Assembly (NCBI RefSeq): GCF_900112815.1
Contig: NZ_FOND01000003.1
Coordinates: forward strand, 1 to 64,000
DNA length: 64,000 nucleotides
From: Blastococcus tunisiensis
GTDB lineage: Bacteria; Actinomycetota; Actinomycetes; Mycobacteriales; Geodermatophilaceae
Reading direction: 5' to 3'
The position numbers and the translations under genes were made by a program. The notes beneath the pieces were generated by a model. The model was not told where the DNA came from and did no database searches. It worked only from the letters and a program-made list of their open reading frames with translations. The number at the start of each line of letters is the position of its first letter. Position 1 is the first letter of the stretch. This document shows, piece after piece, positions 50,210 to 59,327 of the stretch.

Positions 50210-51165
50210 CGGGGCGCCGCCTCGGGCTCGTCGTGCCGCAGGACGGCGAGCAACCGCTCCTCGAGGCTGATCCGCACCGGCTCGACGGCGTGCACCCGCA
50301 CGCCGAGGCCGACGAGGTCGCGCACCAGGTCGGGCACGGTGACGCCGTCGTCCTCGCTGGCGAGCTGCACGGTGAACCAGTCGCCGCTGCGGTTCAGGGA
50401 GCCGGCCGCCCGCAGGCGGTCCTCCCCGGCGCCGTCCACCCCCGCCAGCCGCAGCCGGACCTCCCGCTGGCCGAGCAGCTCGGCGAGGGTGCCCGACGCC
50501 GCCACCCGCCCCCGGTCCAGGATGACGACCCGGTCGCACACCCGCTCCACCTCGCCGATGAGGTGCGAGTTGAGCAGCACGGCGACGCCGCGCGCCTTCA
50601 GCGAGAGCACGATGTCGCGGACGTCGACCCGGCCGACCGGGTCCAGCGCGCTGGTGGGCTCGTCGAGCACGACGAGCTCGGGGCGGGCGACCAGGGCGAC
50701 GGCCAGACCGAGCCGCTGCTGCATGCCCTTGGAGAAGCCGCCCACGCGGTCGCCGGTCCGGCCGGCGAGCCCGACGAGCGCCAGGCACTCCTCCCGCTCG
50801 GCGGCGGTGACGTCGGCGCGGGCCAGCCGCACGTGCAGGTCGAGCACCTCGGTCGGCGTCAGCCACGGCTGGTAGCGGAAGAGCTCGGGCAGGTACCCGA
50901 CGGCGCTGCGGGAGCGCGGGTCGGACGCGCGCCGGCCCAGCAGCAGCACCTCGCCGGCATCGGGCCGCACCAGGCCCAGCAGCATCTTGATGACGCTGGT
51001 CTTGCCCGCGCCGTTGGGGCCCAGCAGGCCCAGCACCTCGCCGCGGGCCACCGTGAAGGAGACCTCCTCGACGGCGGTCCGGCGCCCGTACCGCTTGCGC
51101 AGCCCGGAGCACCAGACCGCCGGGGACGGCGGGAGGTCGGCGAGGGCGCCGGTCTCGGAGGTCAC
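50206..51165 (-). CDS. ABC transporter ATP-binding protein
   Basis: A 319-residue ATPase. Walker A LLGPNGAGKTSVIKML, Q-loop region GYLPELFRYQPW, signature GGFSKGMQQRLGLA, Walker B PELVVLDEPTSALDP and H-loop LLNSHLIGE are all intact. The C-terminal 90 residues form a DUF4162-like extension. GTG at 51165 avoids overlap with the anti-sigma gene; GTG at 51198 would overlap it by 14 bases. Coupled with the downstream permease. Confidence 0.93.
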   Translation of the reverse strand: MTSETGALADLPPSPAVWCSGLRKRYGRRTAVEEVSFTVARGEVLGLLGPNGAGKTSVIKMLLGLVRPDAGEVLLLGRRASDPRSRSAVGYLPELFRYQPWLTPTEVLDLHVRLARADVTAAEREECLALVGLAGRTGDRVGGFSKGMQQRLGLAVALVARPELVVLDEPTSALDPVGRVDVRDIVLSLKARGVAVLLNSHLIGEVERVCDRVVILDRGRVAASGTLAELLGQREVRLRLAGVDGAGEDRLRAAGSLNRSGDWFTVQLASEDDGVTVPDLVRDLVGLGVRVHAVEPVRISLEERLLAVLRHDEPEAAPR

Positions 51166-51184
51166 CCTGCGGACGGTAGCGGCG

Positions 51185-52276
51185 TCAGCCGAGGCCACGG
51201 GCGACCGACAGCAGCTCCTCGGCGCTCAGCGTTCCGGCGACCCCGGTCATCACGCCGTCCTCCACCCAGACCACGCCGGCGAACAGCCCGTTGCGGGAGG
51301 TGAGCACGGTCGCATCGACGCCGCCGACGTCGGCGGTCGAGCTGGTCACCAGCTCGGCCGGGACGGGCAGCGGGAGGGTGCCGCCGTCCGCGGAGAGGTC
51401 GCGCAGCTGGTCGGCCAGGCCGTCCGGGAGACCGGGCAGCGACAGCAGGTAGTCGCGCACGGTCTCGAAGGGCACCCCCGACGACTGGACCGTCGGGGCC
51501 CCCACCCGGGCGACGACCAGCGTCGGCACCCCGGTCGGCTGCGACCACATGGCCGCGACCCCGGGGCCGGCCTGCAGCCGGAGCTGGCTGCCGTCGAGGC
51601 CGGCGGGCGGGGGCGGCAGCACCTCGCCCTCGGCCGCCGCGGCCTGCGCGGCCTTGTCGGCCGAGAAGGTGAACACGGCCTCGACGACGCCGGCCACCTG
51701 GTACGCCGGGTCCCCGGAGACGCCGTCGGGCAGGTCGGCGACCTCGGGGACGTCGAGACCGGTCCGCTCGCGCGCGGCGTCGGCGTCGGCCACCACCTCG
51801 GGGTCGGGCTCCTGGACGACCTGCAGGTCGCCGTAGGCGGACAGGTCGGGCACCTGCACCAGGTCGCCGGCGGTGACCTCGACCGGGTCGACGCGTTCGG
51901 TGGAGAAGATCGGCAGCCAGTCGTTGGCCGCCGCGACGCCCGCGCCGGTCACCAGCACCACGGCGCCGAGCGCGGCGACGGCCGGCCGGCGCACCGCGGT
52001 CGTCCACCGGCGGCGCCCCGCAGGAGCCGCCGGGCGGAACGCGGGCACGGCGCCCGGCGCGGTGGCGGACGTCAGCCGGGCCCAGGCGGCGTCGGCATCG
52101 GGCTCCCCGGCCCGGGGTGCGGCGAGCGCGGCACCGACGAGCTCGGCGTCGGCCCGGGCGGTGTCCAGCGCGCGCAGGCACGCCGGGCAGGAGGCCACGT
52201 GGGCGCGGTCGTCGTCGGTCACGCCGGCGGGCTCGTCGACCAGTCGGCGCAGGACGCCCTCACTCGGGTGACGCAT
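51185..52276 (-). CDS. Membrane anti-sigma factor (zinc-finger type)
   Basis: A 363-residue single-pass protein. The N-terminal domain has HVASCPACLRAL, matching the H-x3-C-x2-C zinc anti-sigma (ZAS) motif. A membrane helix (AVAALGAVVLVTGAGVAAA) lies at about 98-117, and the external domain of about 245 residues is DUF4367-like, with FETVRDYLLSLPGLP. It overlaps the ECF sigma gene by 17 bases. It likely holds the sigma factor inactive until an external signal acts. ATG at 52276. Confidence 0.85.
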   Translation of the reverse strand: MRHPSEGVLRRLVDEPAGVTDDDRAHVASCPACLRALDTARADAELVGAALAAPRAGEPDADAAWARLTSATAPGAVPAFRPAAPAGRRRWTTAVRRPAVAALGAVVLVTGAGVAAANDWLPIFSTERVDPVEVTAGDLVQVPDLSAYGDLQVVQEPDPEVVADADAARERTGLDVPEVADLPDGVSGDPAYQVAGVVEAVFTFSADKAAQAAAAEGEVLPPPPAGLDGSQLRLQAGPGVAAMWSQPTGVPTLVVARVGAPTVQSSGVPFETVRDYLLSLPGLPDGLADQLRDLSADGGTLPLPVPAELVTSSTADVGGVDATVLTSRNGLFAGVVWVEDGVMTGVAGTLSAEELLSVARGLG

Positions 52277-52772
52277 GGCGGTTCAGCTCCTTGAGCAGTA
52301 CGGATTCGGCGCGGCGCACGGTGGTGCCCACGCTGCCTGGCGAGAGATCGAGGGCGGCGGCCACCTCGGCGTAGCTGAGGCCGCTGTGCCGGAGCACCAG
52401 CGCGGCCGCCTGCCGGTGCGGCAGCCTGGCCAGCGCTGCCCGCACGGAGCTGCGCTCCTCCCGGGTGACCACGAGGTCGGCGACGTCCGGGGCCGCGGTC
52501 GGGCCGTCCCCGGCGAGCTCCTCCCGGGCGCTGCGGCGGCGTCCCGAGCGGAGCAGGTTGAGGGCGGTGTGCGTCGCGGCGACGGTCAGCCAGCCGCCCG
52601 CCTCGTCGGCGGGCACCGACGAGCGGCCGAAGGAGAGGAAGACCTCCTGGGCGACGTCCTCGGCGGAGTCCCGGGAACCGAGCACGCGCGCGGCGACGGC
52701 GACGACGCCCGCGTAGTGGGTGCGGAAGACCTGCTCGAGGTCGGTCCGCACGTCGACCCGTCCGCGCGACAT
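52260..52772 (-). CDS. ECF-family RNA polymerase sigma factor
   Basis: A 170-residue sigma factor. Region 2 has THYAGVVAVAARVLGSRDSAEDVAQEVFLSFG, and region 4 has ALARLPHRQAAALVLRHSGLSYAEVAAALDLSPGSVGTTVRRAESVL (pieces quoted by position, about 18-50 and 115-160). The linker is of average size. ATG at 52772 begins the family; an upstream start at 52862 would add a low-complexity extension. Overlap with the anti-sigma gene and the following ABC exporter suggest one regulon. Confidence 0.88.
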   Translation of the reverse strand: MSRGRVDVRTDLEQVFRTHYAGVVAVAARVLGSRDSAEDVAQEVFLSFGRSSVPADEAGGWLTVAATHTALNLLRSGRRRSAREELAGDGPTAAPDVADLVVTREERSSVRAALARLPHRQAAALVLRHSGLSYAEVAAALDLSPGSVGTTVRRAESVLLKELNRHASPE

Positions 52773-52925
52773 GCCGCTGCCCCGATCAGCACGGGACCGC
52801 GCGGCCCCGCGCAGCCCCGGGAAGGGCACTGCGGCAGCGGCCGACGGTCGGAACGGTTCCACACCTCGTCAGCACCGCCGGTGCCCGGGATGTGACAGGT
52901 CCCGGAGATATTTCTGCCGGCACCC

Positions 52926-53438
52926 TCACGGCCGGCCCGGAGGGTGGCCCGTCGCGTCGACGTAGCGGCCGCGGTGCCGCAGCAGGGGGCCGCCCGCGGG
53001 GCCGCCCGGCAGGACCTCGTCGACGGCGAGCAGGGCCAGGACGTGGTCGCCGGCCTCGACCAGGCGCTCCAGCCGGCAGTCCAGGGCGGTCAGGCCGTCG
53101 TCGAGCACGATCGCCTCGCTGCCAGGGGCCCGTGACCACGGCACCGACTCGAGCAGATGGCGTGCGCTGGGCCGCCCGGCGGAGGAGAACCGTGCGGCGA
53201 CGATCGCGTGCTGCGCGCCGAGCACGGTCAGCCCGCAGGTGCCGACCTCCTCGAGCACCTCCGCCGGGTAGCCGGCTGCCGAGAGCCCCACGGCGACCAG
53301 CGGGGGATCGGCGGAGACGCTCATCACCGAGCTGACCGTCGTCCCGACGTCGTCGATCCCGTCCCGGACGGTCAGCAGGCAGACCCCGGCGGCGTACTGG
53401 CCCAGGGCGGCGGTGAACTCGGCGCGGTCGACCGGCAT
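52926..53438 (-). CDS. Flavin reductase-like FMN-binding protein
   Basis: A 170-residue split-barrel flavin reductase (HpaC/RutF family). Visible are LGQYAAGVCLLTV, GTTVSSVMSVSADPPLVAVGL (flavin-binding region), CGLTVLGAQH and the C-terminal GGPLLRHRGRYVDA. Such proteins supply reduced flavin to monooxygenases; partners could be the flavin or LLM monooxygenases of this window, but no operon shows this. ATG at 53438; divergent from the disulfide-oxidoreductase gene at 53.5 kb. Confidence 0.87.
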   Translation of the reverse strand: MPVDRAEFTAALGQYAAGVCLLTVRDGIDDVGTTVSSVMSVSADPPLVAVGLSAAGYPAEVLEEVGTCGLTVLGAQHAIVAARFSSAGRPSARHLLESVPWSRAPGSEAIVLDDGLTALDCRLERLVEAGDHVLALLAVDEVLPGGPAGGPLLRHRGRYVDATGHPPGRP

Positions 53439-53539
53439 GGCGGCCAGTCGACCACACCGACAGGATGACCGGTGAGCGGACAGGGGCGTGCGCAGCGCAG
53501 CGAGGAGCGGAGACGCCCCCCGGCAGCGGATGGGGAACG

Positions 53540-54949
53540 GTGGAGCAGACCTACGACGTGATCGTGCTCGGTGCCGGGTCGACGGCGGAGAACGTCGCCG
53601 ACGTCGTCGTCCGGGGCGGGCTGAGCGCCGTCCTGGTGGAGAGCGAGCTGGTGGGCGGGGAGTGCTCCTACTGGGCGTGCATGCCGAGCAAGGCCCTCCT
53701 CCGGGGCACCGAGGTGCTCGCCGAGGCCCGTGCCGTCGACGGGGCGCGGCAGGCCGTGACCGGGGAGCAGGACGTCGCGGCCACGCTGGAGCGGCGCAGC
53801 TCCTTCACCTCGCACTGGGACGACTCCGGGCAGATCGAGTGGGTGCACGGCGCCGGCATCGAGCTGATCCGGGGCACCGGACGGCTGGCCGGGGAGCGCA
53901 CCGTCGTCGTCACCGGGGACGACGGCACGCAGACGCGGCTGACCGCGCGGCACGCGGTGGCCGTGTGCACGGGGTCGACGGCCGCCATGCCGCCGGTCGA
54001 CGGGCTGGCCGACGTGCAGCCGTGGAGCCCCCGGGAGGCGACCAGCGCCAAGGAGGCGCCCGGCCGGCTGCTCGTCCTCGGGGGCGGCTACGTCGGGTGC
54101 GAGATGGCGACCGCGTGGCAGGCCCTGGGCTCCCGGGTGACGGTGCTGCAGCACGGCGAGCGGGTCCTGGAGGGCGCCGAACCGGCCGCCTCCGACGCCG
54201 TGCTCGGCGGGCTGCGGGCTGCCGGCGTCGACGTGCGGCTCGACACGGAGGTCACCGCCGCCCGCCGGGAGGGCGACGAGGTGGTCCTCAGCACGTCGGG
54301 CGGGGAGTTCCGCGGCGACGAGGTGCTGGTCGCCGTCGGGCGGGCCGCCCGCACCGGCGACATCGGGCTGGAGACCGTCGGCCTCGAGCCGGGCGAGTAC
54401 CTCGACGTCGACGACACGCTGCGCGTCGACGGCGTCCCGTGGCTCTACGGGGTGGGCGACGCGAACGGCCGGCGGCTCCTCACCCACATGGGCAAGTACC
54501 AGGCCCGCCAGGCCGGCGCGGCCATCGTGGCGCGGGCGCAGGGGGAGGAGCCGGACACCTCCGACTGGTCACCGTTCGTCGCCACCGCCGACGAGCACGC
54601 GACCCCGTCGGTCGTCTTCACCATGCCGCAGGTGGCCAGCGTCGGGCGCACCGCCGCCGAAGCGGAGAAGGCCGGGCTGGCGCACCGCGTGATCGACATC
54701 CCGCTGAAGGTCGCGGGCTCCTCGCTGTTCGCCGACGGGTACGAGGGGCGCGCGATCGCCGTCGTCGACACCGACCGCGAGGTGCTCGTCGGGCTGACCT
54801 TCGTCGGGCCGGCCGTGGCCGAGCTGCTGCAGGCGGCGACGATCGCCGTCGTCGGAGAGGTGCCGATCCGGCGGCTGTGGCACGCCGTCCCCGCCTACCC
54901 GACGATCAACGAGATCTGGCTCCGGCTGCTGGAGGCCTACCGCGGCTGA
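53540..54949 (+). CDS. Pyridine nucleotide-disulfide oxidoreductase family flavoprotein
   Basis: A 469-residue flavoenzyme of the lipoamide dehydrogenase/mercuric reductase family. FAD fingerprint is VIVLGAGSTAENVAD, the redox motif GGECSYWACMPSKALL has the C-x4-C pair, and NAD(P) binding is LLVLGGGYVGCEMATAW. The C-terminal interface reads WHAVPAYPTINEIW, replacing the usual His-x-His-Pro-Thr-x-x-Glu. It is probably a disulfide or quinone reductase, and the exact substrate is unclear. GTG at 53540 starts the family sequence; the frame is open 25 codons upstream but Gly/Arg-rich. Confidence 0.9.
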   Translation: MEQTYDVIVLGAGSTAENVADVVVRGGLSAVLVESELVGGECSYWACMPSKALLRGTEVLAEARAVDGARQAVTGEQDVAATLERRSSFTSHWDDSGQIEWVHGAGIELIRGTGRLAGERTVVVTGDDGTQTRLTARHAVAVCTGSTAAMPPVDGLADVQPWSPREATSAKEAPGRLLVLGGGYVGCEMATAWQALGSRVTVLQHGERVLEGAEPAASDAVLGGLRAAGVDVRLDTEVTAARREGDEVVLSTSGGEFRGDEVLVAVGRAARTGDIGLETVGLEPGEYLDVDDTLRVDGVPWLYGVGDANGRRLLTHMGKYQARQAGAAIVARAQGEEPDTSDWSPFVATADEHATPSVVFTMPQVASVGRTAAEAEKAGLAHRVIDIPLKVAGSSLFADGYEGRAIAVVDTDREVLVGLTFVGPAVAELLQAATIAVVGEVPIRRLWHAVPAYPTINEIWLRLLEAYRG

Positions 54950-54955
54950 CCGCGG

Positions 54956-55750
54956 TCAGGGCAGCGGGAACGGGGCGTCGGCCGGAGCCGGCAGCGGACC
55001 GTCCGTCGTCGCCGTGACGGTCATGCCCTCGAATCGCGCGATGCCGCCGAACAGCGACAGGAACGCCGTGTCGGCGGCATCCCGGCCCGAGCAGATGCGC
55101 ACCAGCGCGCTGGTGGGGGCCAGCCGCGTCGCGTCCACCACCGACCAGACGCCGTCGATGTCGGCCTCGACGACGGCGTGGAAGTCCATCGGGGAGAGCC
55201 CCGGTGCGTACACCGCGACCAGGCGGGAGGGGATCTCCAGGGCCCGCAGCAGGGTGATCGTCAGGTGCGCGTAGTCCCGGCACACCCCCTGTCCGGCGAG
55301 CAGGGTGTCGACGGCGGTGTCGACCGGGCGGCTGGCGCCGGAGGTGTAGACCAGCCGTCGGTTCACCCAGGCGGCCACGGCCGGCACCAGCTCGGTACGG
55401 GGCCGGGTCCGGTCGAACTCGGTGCCCGCGAATCCCTCGAGCTGGTCGGACGGGCAGTAGCGGCTCGGGCGCAGCGCCTCCGCCCACTCGGCCGGGGTGA
55501 CCTTCCGCGGGGATCCGCCGTCCTGCACCGATGCGGAGTACGTGACCGTGGTGTCGCCGGTGAGCAGCTGCAGCCGGTGCACCCGGGCGCCGTCCACCTC
55601 GAACTCCTCCGGCTCGACCGGGGTGCCGTCGGAGAGCACGGTGAGCTGCTCGGTGGCCGGATCGGCGACGGCCACCTGCAGCAGCGCGGTCGCCGGCTCG
55701 GGCGAGCTCATGGTGAGGGTGGCGGCGACGTCGGTGCGCATGCGGCCCAT
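54956..55750 (-). CDS. Transglutaminase-like domain protein
   Basis: A 264-residue protein with the transglutaminase triad: Cys in GQGVCRDYAHLTITLL, His in MDFHAVVEADI and Asp in VVDATRLAP. The N-terminal 100 residues are a beta-sandwich, as in bacterial transglutaminase-like (SirTDG/DUF) peptidases. It lacks a signal peptide, so it is probably a cytoplasmic peptidase or cross-linker. ATG at 55750; an ATG three codons later also fits. It is convergent with the flavoenzyme gene, with 6 bases between. Confidence 0.9.
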   Translation of the reverse strand: MGRMRTDVAATLTMSSPEPATALLQVAVADPATEQLTVLSDGTPVEPEEFEVDGARVHRLQLLTGDTTVTYSASVQDGGSPRKVTPAEWAEALRPSRYCPSDQLEGFAGTEFDRTRPRTELVPAVAAWVNRRLVYTSGASRPVDTAVDTLLAGQGVCRDYAHLTITLLRALEIPSRLVAVYAPGLSPMDFHAVVEADIDGVWSVVDATRLAPTSALVRICSGRDAADTAFLSLFGGIARFEGMTVTATTDGPLPAPADAPFPLP

Positions 55751-55776
55751 CCTGGCCCACCTGCGGTTTCCTCCGC

Positions 55777-55942
55777 ATGACGGTGATCACGCCCGCGGCG
55801 GCTCCGCGCCGCACTGGCCGAGGAGGCCGCGTGGCTGCGCGGGTTCGTGGCCCCCTGGATCGCCCGCCGGGTGCGCGGTCGCTCCTCGGGGGACGGCCGG
55901 GCACCGAAGCGCCCGGTCCCGCTGGTCCTGCCTCGGCACTGA
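55777..55942 (+). pseudogene. Short protein-like remnant
   Basis: An ATG at 55777 opens only MTVITPAAAP before Arg/Gly nonsense, but another frame reads ALAEEAAWLRGFVAPWIARRVRG and then a basic tail ending LVLPRH with TGA at 55942. The latter has helical, protein-like composition but no start. It could be a small gene with one frameshift, or chance. No family was recognised. Confidence 0.3.
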
Positions 55943-56041
55943 CCGTGACCCTCGTCGTTCATCGCCGGCGTGCACGGCCGGCCGGGGTGTCCGGCGGGGT
56001 CGCAGGCACGCGGACGACGAACGACACCGCGTGGTCCGGAT

Positions 56042-57994
56042 TCAGCAGTCCTCGGGATCGCCCTGCTCGTCGGGGATCTGCCCGCGGGCGAAGGCGCCGG
56101 TGTCGTCGAGGTCGGTCGTGCGCAACGACGGGTGGCTGCGCTGCTGCGGCAGGGCGGGGACCTCGAGCTCCTCCGGCAGCAGCTCGCCGGCGACGTCCTC
56201 GGCCGGGGCGTCGGTCATCTCGCCGATGAACACCGCGGCCGGGCTGGGCAGCGGGGCCGGGCGGCCGAACGCGTAGCCCTGCGCCATCGCGCAGCCGTGG
56301 TCGAGCAGCCAGGCCGCCTGGTCGAGGTCCTCGATGCCCTCGGCGATGACCTGGAGCCCCATGCCGCGGCCCAGCTGCAGCAGCCCCTGCACCAGGGCGG
56401 CCGTGGAGGGCTCGGTGACCACGTCGGCCACGAAGGACCGGTCGATCTTGACGGTGTGGATGGGCAGCCGGTGCAGGGCGGTGATCGCCGAGTAGCCGGT
56501 GCCGAAGTCGTCCAGCGCCAGCGTCACGCCCTGGTCGGTGACGACGGCGACCGAGTGCAGCGTGGCCTCGGCGGCGAACAGCGCCGTCGACTCGGTGATC
56601 TCCAGCTCGAGCCGGTGCGGGGCCAGCCCCGACAGCGCGAGCGCCTCGGCGACCAGTTCGCTGAAGCCCTCCTCGGCCAGGTGCCGGGCCGAGACGTTGA
56701 CGTGCACGCGCAGGTCGTCGGGCCACGCGGCGGCGTCGGTGCACGCGCGGTGCAGCACCCAGGCGCCGAGCTTGGAGGTCAGCCGGTTGTTCTCGGCCGC
56801 GTCGAGGAAGGCGGCCGGGGGGAGGAGCCCTCGGGTGGGGTGCTCCCAGCGGACCAGCGCCTCGTAGCCGAGCAGCGTCTCGTCCGCGAGGTGCACGATC
56901 GGCTGGTAGAACAGCCGCAGCTCCTCGTTGTCCAGTGCGTGCTTGAGGTCGGTCTCCAACTGGAGCGCGTCGACGTCGTCCCGGCTGAGCGCGCCCTCGT
57001 GCACCTCGATCCGGGCCCGGCTGCCGTCGGCCTTGGCGCGGGTGAGCGCGCTCTGCGCCTGGCGGAGCAGGTCGTCGGGCGTGGTGTCGGAGCCGAGCGT
57101 GAGCCCGACGCTCGCCGAGAGGGAGATCTCCCGGTCGTGCACGAGGAAGGGCTCGTCGAGCACGGCCAGCAGGCGGTCGGCGAGGGCCCGCAGGCCGTCG
57201 AGGTCCTCGACGTCCTCGGCGACGACGAGGAACTCGTCGGCACCGAGCCGGACGGCGGTGTCCTCGACGCGGGTGCTCCAGCGCAGCCGGTCGGCGACCT
57301 GGCTGAGCAGCTGGTCGCCGGCCTCGTGGCCGAGGGTGTCGTTGACGGCCTTGAAGCGGTCGATGTTGAGGTGCACCAGGCCGACGTGCAGGCCGCGGCG
57401 ACGGGAGAGCGCGACGGCGTGACGCAGGCGGTCGGTCAGCGCGCGCCGGTTGGGCAGCCCGGTGAGCGGGTCGGTGAACGCCCGCCGGACGAGGTCGTCC
57501 TCCGCGCGGCGCCGGTCGGTGACGTCGACGAGGGACAGGACGACGAACTGCGCCTCGCCGTTGTTGTGGCGGACGATCTCGTGCGACTGCACGACCCACA
57601 GCTCGGTGCTGTCCGACCGACGCAGGCGCCGCTCGCCGTCCAGCATCAGGTGCGGGTCGAGGTCGGCCGGTTCGTCCGGACCGGGCACCAGGCCGAGGTC
57701 GGCGACCGGCGGGTCGTCGGGGTGGGCGAACAGGTCGACGTGCCGGCCGGCCAGCTCCTCCGCCGTCCGGCCGGTGAGGGCGCACAGCCTCGGGTTGGCC
57801 ACCAGGATGTGCCCGTCGAGGTCGACCAGGGCCTTGGGGATCGGCGCGGACAGGAACAGGGCCTGGAACAGCTGGCCGCGATCGGCGAGGAGCGTGTCGA
57901 TGGCCCGCATGCGCTGCCCGACGGCGCTGCCGGTCGCGGCGGGCGTCCGAGGCGTCTCGGAGGCAGGAAGGCTCACTCCCACAGGGTCACCCAT
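56042..57994 (-). CDS. PAS-GGDEF-EAL protein (c-di-GMP turnover)
   Basis: A 650-residue signalling protein: PAS domain (about 45-170, KALVDLDGHILVANPRLCALTG), GGDEF domain (about 180-345) and EAL domain (about 355-600). The GGDEF signature is GADEF, with an intact RVED inhibitory site five residues before it. The EAL domain keeps YEALVRWEHP, NVSARHL, ELEITES, DDFGTGYSAI, KIDRSFV, AEGIED and QGYAFGRP, a full phosphodiesterase set. It therefore probably breaks down c-di-GMP, with the GGDEF part weakened. No membrane helix. ATG at 57994 is used; GTG 58048 would add 18 residues. Confidence 0.92.
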   Translation of the reverse strand: MGDPVGVSLPASETPRTPAATGSAVGQRMRAIDTLLADRGQLFQALFLSAPIPKALVDLDGHILVANPRLCALTGRTAEELAGRHVDLFAHPDDPPVADLGLVPGPDEPADLDPHLMLDGERRLRRSDSTELWVVQSHEIVRHNNGEAQFVVLSLVDVTDRRRAEDDLVRRAFTDPLTGLPNRRALTDRLRHAVALSRRRGLHVGLVHLNIDRFKAVNDTLGHEAGDQLLSQVADRLRWSTRVEDTAVRLGADEFLVVAEDVEDLDGLRALADRLLAVLDEPFLVHDREISLSASVGLTLGSDTTPDDLLRQAQSALTRAKADGSRARIEVHEGALSRDDVDALQLETDLKHALDNEELRLFYQPIVHLADETLLGYEALVRWEHPTRGLLPPAAFLDAAENNRLTSKLGAWVLHRACTDAAAWPDDLRVHVNVSARHLAEEGFSELVAEALALSGLAPHRLELEITESTALFAAEATLHSVAVVTDQGVTLALDDFGTGYSAITALHRLPIHTVKIDRSFVADVVTEPSTAALVQGLLQLGRGMGLQVIAEGIEDLDQAAWLLDHGCAMAQGYAFGRPAPLPSPAAVFIGEMTDAPAEDVAGELLPEELEVPALPQQRSHPSLRTTDLDDTGAFARGQIPDEQGDPEDC

Positions 57995-58173
57995 CGTGGG
58001 CGTGAAGTGACGGAACCGGGTCACGGAGAGTCGTGATCGTGCCGTCACACGCTGTTAGTTCTCGACGCGGGTTCGGCGGGTTGTGCCAAGTGGCGGGGAC
58101 CGGCCCGTCACATCCCGCTCCCGCGGTCGCTCGGGGCCGTGCGCTGCTCCGTCGTCCGTGCCTGGGCGAGAGG

Positions 58174-58227
58174 GCAGTTGTGGTCGCCCGCCACGGCGTG
58201 TCCCCCCGTGTCGGCGACCACAACTGC
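58174..58227. repeat. Long hairpin element in a divergent intergenic region
   Basis: A perfect 15-bp inverted repeat, GCAGTTGTGGTCGCC (58174-58188) with its complement at 58213-58227, encloses an inner CACGG/CCGTG pair. It lies between the starts of the EAL protein and the LLM monooxygenase, where neither transcript needs termination. It may be a repetitive extragenic palindrome or a regulatory element. Confidence 0.7.
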
Positions 58228-58285
58228 ACTGTCGCCGGCGGCGGCACCCGGGAACAGGCGGTGCGCGCGCTGCGCTTCCCCCCGC

Positions 58286-59320
58286 GTGGAGAAGAAGATC
58301 GGATTCCTGTCCTTCGGGCACTGGCAGCCCATCCCCGGGTCGCAGGTGCGCACCGGTCGGGACGCGCTGGTGCAGAGCGTGGAGCTGGCCGTCGCCGCCG
58401 AGGAGCTCGGCGTGGACGGCGCCTCCGTGCGGGTGCACCACTTCGCCCGGCAGCTGGCCTCGCCGTTCCCCCTGCTGGCCGCGATGGCCGCCCGCACCCA
58501 CCGGATCGAGATCGGCACCGGCGTCGTCGACATGCGCTACGAGAACCCGCTGTACATGGCCGAGGAGGCCGCGGCGACCGACCTGCTCTCCGACGGCCGG
58601 CTGCAGCTGGGCATCAGCCGCGGCTCACCGGAGACGGCGTTGCGCGGCTCCGAGGCGTTCGGCTACGTGCCGCCGGAGGGGGTGAGCGACGCCGACCTCG
58701 CGCGCGACAAGACGGCGCTCTTCCTCGCCGCGATCGAGGGGCGGACCGTCGTCGACGCCGATCCCGGTATGACGGGAGGAGCCCGCGGCCGGCTGGCGGT
58801 CCAGCCGCAGTCGGAGGGGCTGCGCGACCGCATCTGGTGGGGGTCGGGCACCCGGGCGACGGCGGAGTGGACGGCGCAGCAGGGGATGAACCTGATGAGC
58901 TCGACGCTGCTGGTCGAGGACACCGGGGTGCCGTTCGACGAGCTGCAGGCCGAGCAGATCGCCCGCTTCCGGGCCGCGTGGGCGCAGGCCGGGTGGGAGC
59001 GCGAGCCGCGGGTCTCGGTCAGCCGCAGCGTGCTGCCGATCGTGAGCGACGAGGACCGCGCCTACTTCGGCGGCGAGCGCTCCGGTCAGGACCAGGTCGG
59101 CGTCCTCGAGGGCGTGCGGGCCCGGTTCGGGAAGAGCTACGCGGGCGAGCCCGACCAGCTGGCCGAGGAGCTGTCCAAGGACGCCGCCGTGCGCGATGCC
59201 GACACCCTGCTGATCACCGTCCCCAACATGCTGGGCGTCGACTACAACGCGCGGCTGCTGGAGAACATCGTGCAGCACGTCGCGCCCGCGATCGGCTGGG
59301 TGCACCCCGACCAGCGCTGA
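58286..59320 (+). CDS. LLM-class luciferase-like monooxygenase
   Basis: A 344-residue TIM-barrel LLM flavin enzyme. KKIGFLSFGHW at the start, ASVRVHHFARQLASPFPLLAAMAART, IGTGVVDMRYENPLYMAEEAA and LGISRGSPETALRG are family motifs of FMN-dependent alkanal or alkanesulfonate-like monooxygenases. It differs from the F420-type protein at 46-47 kb by its insert and longer C-terminus. GTG at 58286 begins the family sequence; the ribosome site is weak. A reduced flavin supply, for example from the flavin reductase at 53 kb, is needed in this family; link inferred. Confidence 0.87.
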   Translation: MEKKIGFLSFGHWQPIPGSQVRTGRDALVQSVELAVAAEELGVDGASVRVHHFARQLASPFPLLAAMAARTHRIEIGTGVVDMRYENPLYMAEEAAATDLLSDGRLQLGISRGSPETALRGSEAFGYVPPEGVSDADLARDKTALFLAAIEGRTVVDADPGMTGGARGRLAVQPQSEGLRDRIWWGSGTRATAEWTAQQGMNLMSSTLLVEDTGVPFDELQAEQIARFRAAWAQAGWEREPRVSVSRSVLPIVSDEDRAYFGGERSGQDQVGVLEGVRARFGKSYAGEPDQLAEELSKDAAVRDADTLLITVPNMLGVDYNARLLENIVQHVAPAIGWVHPDQR

Positions 59321-59327
59321 CGACGAC

